Assembly (NCBI RefSeq): GCF_016495725.1
Contig: NZ_CP054705.1
Span: 2,046,001-2,110,000 of the forward strand
Length of the DNA stretch: 64,000 nucleotides
Reading direction: 5' to 3'
Source of the DNA: Salicibibacter cibarius
GTDB taxonomy: Bacteria > Bacillota > Bacilli > Bacillales > Marinococcaceae
Each line of letters begins with the position of its first letter. The first letter of the stretch is position 1. Both the position numbers and the translations under genes were made by a program. This document shows, one piece after another, positions 8,197 through 17,074 of the stretch. The notes beneath the pieces are model-generated. The model ran no database searches, had not been told where the DNA came from, and saw only the letters and a program-made list of their open reading frames with translations.

Positions 8197-8361
8197 GTGA
8201 CGACGGATACAAGGTACCGCATCGTAATCCGTTGCCAGGATTGCGGCGAGAAATACATCTTGCGAGGCCGCCAAAAAGGGAACGGGCAATATGAGACAGG
8301 GTTTAAGCGGTGCGTATGCGGCAATGAAGATGATTTTGTCGTAGAAGCATCTCCGGAGTAA
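8197..8361 (+). CDS. Small zinc-ribbon protein, 54 residues
   Basis: A GTG start with AAGGAGGG upstream opens a 54-codon frame. Two cysteine pairs, CQDCG (13-17) and CVCG (40-43), would bind one zinc. The middle is basic (LRGRQKGNG) and the end acidic (EDDFVVEASPE). It follows ansA after 33 bases and may share its transcript. I do not recognise a named family. The ribosome site, paired cysteines and lack of a competing frame support a real gene. A similarly small protein, YpeQ, is known in this region of B. subtilis, but I cannot confirm orthology. Confidence 0.6.
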   Translation: MTTDTRYRIVIRCQDCGEKYILRGRQKGNGQYETGFKRCVCGNEDDFVVEASPE

Positions 8362-8392
8362 CCCTCCCCTACTAAAGCTACATCCGCGCCTC

Positions 8393-9983
8393 TTGAACAA
8401 AAAAGTTAGCGCCGCATTCCCCTTCAAAATCTACGATTTAGCGGGGGTTAGGCGCTAAGGTCTTGTTCTTAAAATTATTTCGAAAGAGGGGAAGTAACTA
8501 TCTGATGACCAAGTGTAGAATTAGACTTTACATAAAAGATAACGTAGAATAAAAAGCAAACAAATGTTTCTGATGTATATGACCTTGGAAAACTATCGGA
8601 AGGAGGGTTTGGTGATGAATAGAGTTAGAACTTTGTCACACAAGATTACAAACCATTCACGCATCTTCGATGCAACACTAGATATCTACAACGACGCACT
8701 GGCTTTTATAATCGAAGTCATAGAAAAAGGATTCGATACTCTTGGTGAGATGACGACGAAGTCTATCACTGTTGCGGTGGAAAAACTCATTCATACGACT
8801 AAATCAAACCCTTCTCCGAAGTGCCGGGCGTTTAATGTTCGGTTTTATAAGTTTCCTTCGTATTTCCGAAGAGAAGGCAATCGCTCTTTCTGAAGGGAGA
8901 AATTTTAAAAAGAGTCCTCCGAGGTTGCAATTAAAACAGAAGGCGTTTCCGGTGTTTTATCGAGGAAATATGTTTGAGAGAACATCAGAGACACGGCCCA
9001 AATCAAAATATTTCATAACAATGATTGGGTATGGATTGATATCGCATTTAAGGAACAAGACCTATATAAACGTGGGGTTTGGGATTTGGAGAGAAAACAA
9101 TCCTACACTTGTTAAGGTCGGGAAGAAGTATTTCCTTAACTTCAGCTATCAATCAAAAGTGGCATTAAATAAAACCAAAATTATTGACCAAAAAGTATGC
9201 GCAGTAGACTTAGGGATTAACAACTCTGCAGTTTGTTCCGTCATGGATGTAAACGGCACTGTCTTGGCTCGGGAGTTTATTAACCAGCTAAAAGAAAAAA
9301 GACCGGTTATATACGTTGACGAACAAACTACGTAAAGCACAACGGACGTCTGGTTGGATTGTAGCGCCGAATTTTTGGAGAAAAATCAATGGGGTTCAAA
9401 AACACATCGTGAATGATACGTCGCAGAAAATAGTGACATTTGCAAGTGAAAACAATTGCGATGTCATTGTATTCGAATTCCTGGACAAAATGAAGACGGT
9501 GAAAGGGTATTGGGGCGCGAAAAAACTTCGTTTTAAGCTCCGTTACTGGCGAAAGAAAGGGATTCTCAAAACAAGGTAACGGAGATGGCGCACTATCTTA
9601 GTATGCGCATATTAAGAGTGAATGCTCGTAATACGAGTAAATTGGCATTTGATGGTTCCGGAAAAGTGGAACGCAATGGCAAAAAAGACCTTGCCACGTT
9701 TACAACAGGCAAAGTCTATCATGCCGATTTATCGGGGTCATATAATATCGGCGCACGATATTTTGTTCGTGGCATTCAAAAAACCATTTCTGAAAAGCGA
9801 TGGTTGTCCCTTCAGGCAAAAGTTCCTGGTTTGGCAAAAAGGACATATACAACCTTATCTTCATTAATTAGCCTTACGAAAGCATTAGAGTCGCCGAAGG
9901 TGGCTTAACCGCTTTTGTTTGTGCCGTATTTAAGATAAGGGATGCTCCATCAAAATCTTTGATTTAGTTGAAGAGGTTCACAC
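8393..9983 (+). mobile_element. TnpB-like IS200/IS605-type element, decayed, full span
   Basis: The left end (TTGAAC then TTAGCGCCGCATTCCCC) matches the reversed copy at 766. The right end carries the pattern typical of these elements: GGGATGCTCCATC, CTTTGATTTAGTTGAAGAGG, then TTCACAC near 9983. Only a TnpB-like frame is carried and it is broken. The right end directly abuts the SAM-riboswitch operon. Confidence 0.7.
8615..9908 (+). pseudogene. TnpB-like protein with several frameshifts
   Basis: It starts at ATG 8615 behind GGAGGG and reads RTLSHKITNHSRIFD, TLDIYNDALAFI and EVIEKGFDTLGEMTTKSI. One frame shift occurs near 8860. A one-base loss near 8988 is compensated by a one-base gain near 9090, so the DQKVCAVDLGINNSAV motif is back in frame. 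Further breaks occur near 9320 and 9580. The C-terminal end SKLAFDGSGKVERN, then YHADLSGSYNIGARY, is the TnpB-related tail, but the zinc-type cysteines usual there (LCTF, YNCDLS) are Ala. Broken, so not functional. Confidence 0.8.
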
Positions 9984-10005
9984 ATGACGGAAATTCCTGT
10001 ACAAT
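9977..10005 (+). promoter_or_regulatory. Promoter of the SAM-riboswitch operon
   Basis: TTCACA (9977-9982), 17-base spacer, TACAAT (10000-10005), one mismatch from consensus in each box. The -35 box coincides with the TTCACAC right end of the TnpB-like element. Confidence 0.6.
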
Positions 10006-10031
10006 AATGAGACAGTAAAATAATAATAATG

Positions 10032-10137
10032 TTCTTATCAAGAGAGACGGAGGGAAAGGTCCAAAGATGTCTCAGCAACCAGCTCCCCGGAGTCAGGTGC
10101 TACTTCCTTCGGAACGGTGGTTCCGGGCGATAAGAAG
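10032..10137 (+). ncRNA. SAM-I (S-box) riboswitch
   Basis: P1 stem TTCTTATC (10032-10039) pairs with GATAAGAA (10129-10136). Between them are the conserved AGAGAGACGGAGGG, the GATGTCTCAGCAACC junction and the AGGTGCTA stretch before the last helix, the S-box order. Binding of S-adenosylmethionine would stabilise P1 and let the downstream terminator form. It precedes metI-yitJ, methionine biosynthesis genes, which fits. Confidence 0.9.
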
Positions 10138-10154
10138 ATGCATTCATCGGTGGC

Positions 10155-10205
10155 AATGCTTTCTTCTTATTCGATACACAAGAAGAGGGCATTTTTTATT
10201 TTTTC
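10155..10205 (+). terminator. Riboswitch-controlled terminator
   Basis: AATGC plus CTTCTT pairs with AAGAAG plus GCATT (10189-10193), followed by a T-rich run. CTTCTTAT (10163-10170) can instead pair with ATAAGAAG (10130-10137) of P1, giving an antiterminator when SAM is absent. Confidence 0.85.
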
Positions 10206-10242
10206 TAAACTTACATGTGCAGTAGCTGGGAAAGGAGAAGGG

Positions 10243-11367
10243 ATGATGGAGAGGACATATACGAAGGAGACAAAGCTTGTGCAATCAGGCAACCGCAGAG
10301 ATGAACGTACCGGTGCCGTCAATGCGCCGATTTACATGAGCACGGCTTTTGAGCATACGGGTGTCGGTGAATCAACAGGCTATGATTATGCCCGTACCGG
10401 AAACCCTACGCGTGAGGTGCTTGAAGAGGCGATCGCCGAATTGGAAGGGGGAAGGCATGGCTTTGCCTGCAGTTCCGGTATGGCGGCGATTCAAGCTGTG
10501 CTCAGTTTGTTTTCTCAAGGAGACGAAATCATCGCTTCCATGGATTTGTATGGCGGCACATACCGATTGTTTCGCCAATACTGGCCGCAATGGGGGGTCG
10601 ACGTTCATTATGTTGACCCGCGAGACTTGCAATCCGTTGAGCAAATGATTGAAAAGAATACGAAAGCGTTGTTTATTGAAACGCCGACAAATCCTCTAAT
10701 GCAGGAAGCGGATTTAGATGCACTCAGTCAAATAGCCGAGGAACATAATTTGCTCATGATTGTTGACAACACGTTTTACACCCCGTTATTGCAAAGGCCT
10801 ATTGAATTTGGCGCGGATATTGTGATTCATAGCGCCACTAAATATTTGGGCGGCCATAATGATATCGTGGCAGGGCTCGTCGTTACTGATGATGAAGCGT
10901 TAGGGGAGCGTCTTTTCAATATTCAAAATGGGATTGGGATGACACTCGGAGCTTTTGACTCCTGGCTGCTACTTCGCGGAATGAAAACGCTGGCGCTAAG
11001 AATGGAAAAACATCAACAAAATGCCCGCGCGGTTTGTGAAATGTTAAAAAAACATCCGCTTATCACGGAAGTCCTCTATACGGGCAAAGGAGGAATGCTT
11101 TCGTTTAAAGTTCAGGACGAGAAGCTCGTCGACCCATTGCTTCGCCATTTGCGGCTCGTCACATTTGCCGAAAGTCTGGGCGGCGTCGAAAGTTTAATGA
11201 CGTATCCGAGTGTTCAAACCCACGCGGATATTCCCGAAAACGTTCGGATTAAAAACGGCGTGACGAATGAATTAATGCGTTTATCTTGCGGCATTGAAAA
11301 TCACGAAGATATCATTGCCGATATTGAATGGGCCCTACAGGAAGCTGGACGCGCGATCCAAGTATAG
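10243..11367 (+). CDS. metI: Cystathionine gamma-synthase / O-acetylhomoserine thiolyase (MetI)
   Basis: 374 residues. A PLP enzyme joining activated homoserine to cysteine (or sulfide) in methionine synthesis. The Cys/Met-metabolism PLP fold is complete: YDYARTGNPTREVLE near 45, CSSGMAAI near 75, Asp in IVDNTF, and the PLP lysine in HSATKYLGGHND. The start follows AAAGGAG after 5 bases; ATG at 10246 is equally possible. It is the first gene of the SAM-riboswitch transcript, followed 23 bases later by yitJ. No separate cystathionine beta-lyase gene lies in this operon. Confidence 0.9.
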   Translation: MMERTYTKETKLVQSGNRRDERTGAVNAPIYMSTAFEHTGVGESTGYDYARTGNPTREVLEEAIAELEGGRHGFACSSGMAAIQAVLSLFSQGDEIIASMDLYGGTYRLFRQYWPQWGVDVHYVDPRDLQSVEQMIEKNTKALFIETPTNPLMQEADLDALSQIAEEHNLLMIVDNTFYTPLLQRPIEFGADIVIHSATKYLGGHNDIVAGLVVTDDEALGERLFNIQNGIGMTLGAFDSWLLLRGMKTLALRMEKHQQNARAVCEMLKKHPLITEVLYTGKGGMLSFKVQDEKLVDPLLRHLRLVTFAESLGGVESLMTYPSVQTHADIPENVRIKNGVTNELMRLSCGIENHEDIIADIEWALQEAGRAIQV

Positions 11368-11390
11368 CCATGGCGAAAAGAGAGAGAGGG

Positions 11391-13232
11391 ATGAAGGTGA
11401 AGTTTCTGGAAAAATTGAAAGATGAGATTTTAATCGGAGATGGGGCGATCGGTACTTTGTTGTACAACCGGGGGTATAGCGGTTCGATCGAAGATGCCAA
11501 TCGCCGCGCAGAAGATATGGTTGTATCCGCACATCAAGAATATATTGAAGCGGGCGCAAATGTTATTCAATCGAACACGTATGCAGCTAATCAGCTTAAA
11601 TTGGATAATTATGGATTGGGACAGGAAGCAGCTCGAATTAATACCCTGGGAGTGCGCCTGGCAAAAGAGGCGGCGAACGGCAAGAAAGAAGTATATGTAG
11701 CAGGGACCATCGGCGGGATTCGTGATGGAAGAGCAAGTTCTTTCACCAATCAAGACATAAAGAAAGCGACCCAATCACAAGCTGAAGCGCTTATGGCCGA
11801 GGATCCAGATGTCATCCTTTTGGAGACGTACTATGATCTACACGAACTTATTCAAGCGGTGCGGATCATTAAACGGTTATCGCCGGACATGCCGGTGATC
11901 GGGAACGTTTCATTAGGAGATGTGGGTGTTTTGCACGGAGGGATTCCCATCAATGATGCTCTCTTGCGCTTGTTGAATGAAGGTGCGGACGTTGTTGGGA
12001 TTAATTGCCGGATGGGTCCTGCCCAAACGATTGCATCATTGGAAGAAGTTTCCGTTCCGGAAGGGACGTATCTCTCCGCCTATCCGAATGCGAGCTTGCC
12101 AGGCATTCAAGATGGCCGTCTCGTTTACCAGTCAAACCCGGATTATTTTAAAAACCAAGCAGAGGAGTTTCGGAATCAAGGGGTGCGCTTACTGGGCGGT
12201 TGCTGTGGCACAACGCCGGAACATATCCGTTCCTTTAAGGATAAATTGCAACACCAAGCTCCTATTGTAAAGGCGCGTGCGAAAGGGTCAACGGTGCGCG
12301 AACAAGCTTCGGCGGAAGTCGGAAATACCATTCAACTGGATAAAGAGGATCCTTCCATTATCGTGGAACTTGATCCGCCCAAGTCACTGACGAAAATCGA
12401 TACATTTATACAAGGGGCGAAGGCGCTCCACGAAGCAGGGGCCGATGCGGTTACGCTCGCGGATAATTCCTTGGCCACTTCACGTATCGATAACCTTGCC
12501 GCGTCCACGTTAATCAAGCAACAGGCAGGCGCTCATCCTTTGCTACATATTGCCTGCCGGGATCGGAATTTAATCGGCATGCAATCGCACTTGCTTGGAT
12601 TACATGCTTTGGGAATCAGAGATGTGCTCGCGGTAACCGGCGACCCGACGAAGGTGGGGGATTTTCCGGGAGCCACGTCAGTATATGACCTTACCTCTTT
12701 TGACCTCATCCGGTTAATTAAGTCCATGAATGAAGGTTTCAGCCAATCCGGGCGCCCGTTAGGGTTACAAACGCAGTTTACCGTCGGTGCCGCTTTCAAC
12801 CCAAATGTAAGTTCCATGGAAAAAGCCGTGAAACGGTTGGAGAAAAAAATCGTGGCCGGTGCTGATTTCGTAATGACCCAGCCGATCTACGATGTAGAAA
12901 CTTTGCAACGTCTGAAAGAAGCGACTGCCCATTTGGATATTCCTATTTACATTGGCATTATGCCTTTAATCAACGAGCGAAATGCTGAATTCTTGCACAA
13001 TGAAGTCCCGGGCATTCAACTTACGGAGCAGGTGCGGGAGCGAATGGCTGCTTGCAGGGGAGACGTCCAAAGAGGAGAAGAAGAAGGGTTGGCAATCGCA
13101 AAAGAATTGCAAGTCGCCAGTCTTGACTTGTTTGGCCGTCTATACTTAATTACCCCGTTTCTGCGCTATCACATCACGGCTCGGCTCACCAGTGATGTCA
13201 GGTCCGGATCTGCGCAAAAGATACGTTTTTGA
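11391..13232 (+). CDS. yitJ: Bifunctional homocysteine S-methyltransferase / methylenetetrahydrofolate reductase (YitJ)
   Basis: 613 residues, matching the ~612 of B. subtilis YitJ. The N-terminal domain (about 1-290) is a zinc-dependent homocysteine methyltransferase: GDGAIGTLLY, GINCRMGP (first zinc Cys), and GGCCGTTPEHI (the Cys pair). The C-terminal domain (about 325-600) is a flavin MTHFR: VELDPPKS, the HIACRDRN and VTGDPTK loops, DFVMTQPIYD. One protein can thus make the methyl donor and methylate homocysteine. It lies under the same SAM riboswitch as metI. An ATG 21 bases upstream lacks a ribosome site. Confidence 0.9.
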   Translation: MKVKFLEKLKDEILIGDGAIGTLLYNRGYSGSIEDANRRAEDMVVSAHQEYIEAGANVIQSNTYAANQLKLDNYGLGQEAARINTLGVRLAKEAANGKKEVYVAGTIGGIRDGRASSFTNQDIKKATQSQAEALMAEDPDVILLETYYDLHELIQAVRIIKRLSPDMPVIGNVSLGDVGVLHGGIPINDALLRLLNEGADVVGINCRMGPAQTIASLEEVSVPEGTYLSAYPNASLPGIQDGRLVYQSNPDYFKNQAEEFRNQGVRLLGGCCGTTPEHIRSFKDKLQHQAPIVKARAKGSTVREQASAEVGNTIQLDKEDPSIIVELDPPKSLTKIDTFIQGAKALHEAGADAVTLADNSLATSRIDNLAASTLIKQQAGAHPLLHIACRDRNLIGMQSHLLGLHALGIRDVLAVTGDPTKVGDFPGATSVYDLTSFDLIRLIKSMNEGFSQSGRPLGLQTQFTVGAAFNPNVSSMEKAVKRLEKKIVAGADFVMTQPIYDVETLQRLKEATAHLDIPIYIGIMPLINERNAEFLHNEVPGIQLTEQVRERMAACRGDVQRGEEEGLAIAKELQVASLDLFGRLYLITPFLRYHITARLTSDVRSGSAQKIRF

Positions 13233-13277
13233 CTCAAATATGATAGATGGAAATGGGAAAAGTGTTAGCTGCGTGCA

Positions 13278-13415
13278 GGAAGTGAGGACAAAACGATAGG
13301 TAAAGCGAGTAACAATGTCCTCACCATCCCTCAAACCGAAGGCTTCCCACTCATAGAGGGTCGGGAATCCTATTGCCGTCCCTCAGAGTTTGGGATTACG
13401 CGCCACTCCACGCAA
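13278..13415 (-). other. Probable decayed right end of another TnpB-type element
   Basis: On the minus strand this reads GGATTCCCGACCCTCTATG, GAGTGGGAAGCCTTCGG, TTTGAGGGATGGTGAGGAC, resembling the CCCTCT...GGGAA...hairpin...GGTTCA right ends at 1651 and 9983. GTGAGGACA / TGTCCTCAC (13283-13322) forms a 9-bp inverted repeat at its edge. No matching tnpB frame remains. Confidence 0.35.
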
Positions 13416-13440
13416 AAGCTACCAATCCGCTTTTTCTTAT

Positions 13441-13540
13441 GTTCCACTTTAAGAATGTTTAACTTTGTTAAAGGGGTAAAGTATAAGTAAAAGTAAGGCT
13501 TCCGCTATAAGGACTTGGCGGAAGCCAAGTTTTTCTAATG
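13441..13540 (-). repeat. Dispersed repeat family R, variant copy (reversed)
   Basis: The minus strand reads TTAGAAAAACTTGGCTTCCG, then CCAAGTCC, GCGGAAGCC, and ends with AAACATTCTTAAAGTGGAAC. The first part is the R head. The CATTCTTAAAGTG tail is shared with the partial copy at 58693. Confidence 0.6.
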
Positions 13541-13773
13541 TTTTAAACGGATAAGCCGTTTTTAGACGATATGAAGGCGTCTTCCATTCTAATTTCAGCG
13601 AACGTAGTTACGTTCTGATTTCGATAATCACATCAAATCGTAAATAGGTGTTTTCGGAAAGAATTCCCAAACAGCGCCACCAGTGCCAGCGCTCTTACCA
13701 ACGTCATATCCGCAATTGTTCCCGCCCCCATGATTGCCCTTTTCCTAAAACCTAACAACGTTCTGATTCACTT

Positions 13774-13797
13774 GTCTGCCTTAATGGCAGACTTTTT
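13774..13797 (+). terminator. Factor-independent terminator in the yitJ-sleB gap
   Basis: GTCTGCC (13774-13780) pairs with GGCAGAC (13786-13792) across a TTAAT loop, followed by TTTTTCTTTT. The rest of the 13541-13880 gap shows no convincing gene. Confidence 0.75.
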
Positions 13798-13880
13798 CTT
13801 TTGCACGTATAAATTCCGGTTTTTCTCGAAAAATAAAGGCAATGAAAGTAAGTTTAAGTGAAAAGAAGGAGGTAAGGCAA

Positions 13881-14846
13881 ATGGAAGGGAGCGTCCGCTA
13901 CTTCCTTGCAACGCTAATCGTAGTGGGTGGCGTTCTGGGATTTGCCACTGACAGGGGTGAAGCCTTTAGTGATCAAATCATCCAGCAAGGTGCTACCGGA
14001 GATGATGTTGTAGAGCTGCAAGCCAGACTTCAATACATTGGTTATTTTGATCAAACCATTGATGGTGTGTTTGGCTGGAGCACGTATTGGGGAGTTCGTG
14101 AATACCAAGAAGCATTTGGGATGGAGGTGGACGGGCTCGTCGGGGAGCAATTGAAAAACCGTTTGGAAGAGACAACGGAATATGACGAGCAGCACGTACA
14201 AGAAGCATTGGAAAATGCTCGGGAATTTACCCATTATGGAAGTACGCCGAACGAGATACAAAAAGGGCCGAAAGGCAGCGGTGAAGCAGAAGAGGAACAG
14301 GCTCCCGAGGCTGAAGAAGAGCCGAGCGGTGAAGAACCACCCGCTCCGGAAGAAACGGCAGATGAAGAAGAACCTGCCCCTGAACCGGAAGCGGAAGAAG
14401 GTGCACAACCGGATACAGGCGGAGAACAGCCTGACGAGGGCCAAGACGATCAAGCGAACGTTCAAAAAGCAATGAATGCTCCGGAAGGTTACTCGGATAA
14501 TGACATACAGATTATGGCTAATGCCGTTTACGGGGAGGCAAGGGGAGAACCATACGAAGGAATGGTAGCCGTTGCGGCCGTTATTATTAATCGTACCGAT
14601 GATCCTGAATTTCCGGACACGGCAAATGAGGTCATATTTGAACCGAGAGCTTTTACGGCGGTTGCGGATGGACAAATTTATCTGGAGCCGGATGAAGAAG
14701 CACGCGAGGCCGTTTTGGATGCGATTAATGGCCAGGATCCATCGAACGGAGCCGCCTATTATTACAACCCGGAAACGGCCACTTCGGAATGGATCTTTAG
14801 CCGTGATGTGCATACAGAGATTGGAAAACACGTGTTTGCAGATTAA
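13881..14846 (+). CDS. sleB: Spore cortex-lytic enzyme SleB
   Basis: 321 residues. A lytic transglycosylase that degrades spore cortex peptidoglycan during germination. The signal peptide occupies about 1-29, then a peptidoglycan-binding domain with GATGDDVVELQARL and IDGVFGWSTYWGV. A long Glu/Pro-rich linker (about 115-190) precedes the hydrolase domain, which opens IQIMANAVYGEARGEP; the second Glu region of GEARGE is the catalytic site of the family. AAGGAGGT sets the start; an upstream ATG at 13842 has no such site. ypeB follows 14 bases later, the usual sleB-ypeB pair expressed in the forespore. The acidic linker is much longer than in B. subtilis SleB. Confidence 0.92.
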   Translation: MEGSVRYFLATLIVVGGVLGFATDRGEAFSDQIIQQGATGDDVVELQARLQYIGYFDQTIDGVFGWSTYWGVREYQEAFGMEVDGLVGEQLKNRLEETTEYDEQHVQEALENAREFTHYGSTPNEIQKGPKGSGEAEEEQAPEAEEEPSGEEPPAPEETADEEEPAPEPEAEEGAQPDTGGEQPDEGQDDQANVQKAMNAPEGYSDNDIQIMANAVYGEARGEPYEGMVAVAAVIINRTDDPEFPDTANEVIFEPRAFTAVADGQIYLEPDEEAREAVLDAINGQDPSNGAAYYYNPETATSEWIFSRDVHTEIGKHVFAD

Positions 14847-14860
14847 CAGGAGGTGATTGG

Positions 14861-16213
14861 ATGTTTCGAGCAATTCTCATTGCTGTCTTATCGGTTGCCC
14901 TGATTGGGACCGGCGTGTTCGCGTATAACGAACACCAGGAAAAAGAAGCGCTGGCGATTAGCCATGAAAACAATTATCAAAAAGCATTTCACCAACTCGC
15001 CTTTCATCTGGATCATATGCAAGACGAGTTGGGAGCGTCTTTGGCAACAAACGGCGTTGCTAATATGAACGGATCGATGGCAGAGGTATGGCGAATTTCA
15101 TCATTGGCACATAGCGATATGGGTGACCTGCCGATGGGGCTCGTTCCGATTGACAAGACAGAAGAATATTTGTCAAATGTTGCCGACTTTACCCATGACG
15201 TCGCGATACGGGATCGGGCCGAAGAACCATTAACCGATGACGAATATGAACAACTGGAAACGTTTTATGAACAAGCGGGTGAACTATCCGGGGATCTTCG
15301 CACTGTGCAAGCCAATGTACTCGCCGATGATATTCGTTGGAGAGATATTGAAACGGAATTGGTGGCCAACACAGACCCCGGGGAAGGGACAGCCATCGAT
15401 GGCATCCAACAAATCGATGAAAAAGCGAAAGGTTTTGGCGAGAATAATTGGAACGATGATACCGGTTTTCCTGTCGATGCCGAGGAACGACTTGCGAATG
15501 TGGTGGAGGATAAAGAAAAATTTGATGAAGAAGAGGCCGTTGAAAGGGCACGTGAATTCCTGAATGTTCCTGATGATACGAATGCGGATATCAGTCGTTT
15601 GGGCGAAGGGATCCCGTATGAAGGATACAAAATTTATATTGAAGACCCTGACGGGGAAAGCAATTACGCGATGGACATGACGCTAAGGGGCGGGTTACCG
15701 ACGTGGGTGATGCAAGACCGCCCGATTACGGAAACGAATATCAGCTTAAATGAAGCATCCGAAATTGCCGCTGATTTTCTCGATGAACGTGGGTTCGACG
15801 ATGTAGAGCTGGTAGACGGAAAGCAATATGATTCGATTGGAACATTCCAATTTGTTCCAACTGCAAATGATGCACGCTTGTATCCGGACGCGATCATCAT
15901 GAAAGTGGCGCTTGACGACGGAGATGTCGTTGGTTATAAAGGAGCCGATTATTTGGCGAATCATCGCGAACGCCACGATTTGGATCCGGAGCTTTCATTG
16001 GAAGAAGCATTAGACGAAGTACACGAGAATCTGGAAGTTAGAGAAGAGCATTTGGCAGTGATTGAAAACCAATCCGGCGAAGAAGTGTTAACGTATGAAT
16101 TGTACGGAACGATGAACGATGACACGTATCAATTGTTTATCAATGCGAATGACGGGACGGAAGAAGATGTCAAGCGCATGCAAGGGGCAGAACCTGTCTA
16201 CGATGCAATGTAA
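14861..16213 (+). CDS. ypeB: Germination protein YpeB
   Basis: 450 residues, the family's length. It is needed to place and stabilise SleB in the dormant spore. One N-terminal membrane anchor lies at about 3-21 (AILIAVLSVALIGTGVFAY), then a helical N-terminal domain and C-terminal PepSY-like repeats from about residue 225 (EEAVERAREFLN, LNEASEIAADFLDERGF, LEEALDEVHENL). The AGGAGGTGATTGG site gives the start. Second gene of the sleB-ypeB operon; a terminator follows. The protein is strongly acidic. Confidence 0.9.
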   Translation: MFRAILIAVLSVALIGTGVFAYNEHQEKEALAISHENNYQKAFHQLAFHLDHMQDELGASLATNGVANMNGSMAEVWRISSLAHSDMGDLPMGLVPIDKTEEYLSNVADFTHDVAIRDRAEEPLTDDEYEQLETFYEQAGELSGDLRTVQANVLADDIRWRDIETELVANTDPGEGTAIDGIQQIDEKAKGFGENNWNDDTGFPVDAEERLANVVEDKEKFDEEEAVERAREFLNVPDDTNADISRLGEGIPYEGYKIYIEDPDGESNYAMDMTLRGGLPTWVMQDRPITETNISLNEASEIAADFLDERGFDDVELVDGKQYDSIGTFQFVPTANDARLYPDAIIMKVALDDGDVVGYKGADYLANHRERHDLDPELSLEEALDEVHENLEVREEHLAVIENQSGEEVLTYELYGTMNDDTYQLFINANDGTEEDVKRMQGAEPVYDAM

Positions 16214-16217
16214 AAAG

Positions 16218-16252
16218 AACCGGCGAATGGTTACGGCTATTCGTCGGTTTAT
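16218..16252 (+). terminator. Terminator of sleB-ypeB
   Basis: AACCGGCGAAT (16218-16228) pairs with ATTCGTCGGTT (16239-16249) with one G-U pair, followed by a short T run. Confidence 0.7.
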
Positions 16253-16393
16253 CATAACGATAAAATTTAATATTCTTTTTTTTCGGCTAATAATACTCAA
16301 TCGTTTGTCTTGTATACGCTTGTATGATAAGCTTAAAGCAGTGTTCGGGTCGCCCCGACATAACGATATCAGCTTCTACATACGGGGGGCAAT

Positions 16394-17074
16394 ATGCACA
16401 AGATAAACATCGCCATTGATGGACCGGCTGGTTCGGGAAAGAGCACAGTCGCGAAGGAAGTAGCTGCAAAACTATCGTACCTATACATCGATACAGGGGC
16501 GATGTATCGCTCTCTCACTTTCCGTGCATTACAAGCGCAAGTATCCGAACAAGATGAACAATCGCTTATCGAACTATTAAAAGAGATGGAGATCACCCTC
16601 GAACAACAAAGTGATGGCGAAGTGCAGGTGCTTGTGAACGGAGAGCGGCTCGGAGAGGAAATTCGCTCACAAATTGTTACTGCGAAAGTCTCTGAAGTTT
16701 CTGCCCATCGAAAAATTCGGGAAGAAATGGTGGCCAGGCAGCAACAGTTAGCGAAACAGAAAGGGGTCGTCCTCGATGGGAGGGATATCGGTACTTACGT
16801 ACTTCCCGGTGCCGAATTGAAAATATACATGGATGCATCAGTGGAAGAAAGAGCGAAACGACGGCATTTGGAGAATATGGAGAAACAGCGTCCTTCTGAT
16901 ATAACCACAACGAAAGAAGCGCTTAAACGGCGTGACCGGCTTGACCGGGAGCGGCCGATCGCTCCTTTGCAACAAGCAGGGGATGCGGTGCTCGTCGATA
17001 CGACAAATCAAACGATTGAAGAAGTGGTTGCGCGCATTTGCCGTATCGCCCGAGAGAAGGAGAATGAAAGTTGA
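16394..17074 (+). CDS. cmk: Cytidylate kinase
   Basis: 226 residues. It phosphorylates CMP and dCMP with ATP. The P-loop GPAGSGKST is at about 10-18, YIDTGAMYRSLTF follows, then GRDIGTYVLPGA and the RDRLDRERPIAPL lid. The GGGGGG site sits 5 bases before the ATG. The stop overlaps the start of plsC by one base, as expected for a cmk-plsC operon; ypfD comes next. Confidence 0.93.
   Translation: MHKINIAIDGPAGSGKSTVAKEVAAKLSYLYIDTGAMYRSLTFRALQAQVSEQDEQSLIELLKEMEITLEQQSDGEVQVLVNGERLGEEIRSQIVTAKVSEVSAHRKIREEMVARQQQLAKQKGVVLDGRDIGTYVLPGAELKIYMDASVEERAKRRHLENMEKQRPSDITTTKEALKRRDRLDRERPIAPLQQAGDAVLVDTTNQTIEEVVARICRIAREKENES

Noticed and set aside
13633-13731. 32-codon minus-strand frame with an AGGAAAAGGG site
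   Set aside because: It is short, hydrophobic and unrecognised, and lies in a gap with decayed mobile DNA. The start context is acceptable, so it could be revisited if conserved.
13914-14873. 319-codon minus-strand frame opposite sleB
   Set aside because: Antisense shadow of the Glu/Pro-rich sleB gene, with repetitive Phe/Arg/Leu content and no start signals.
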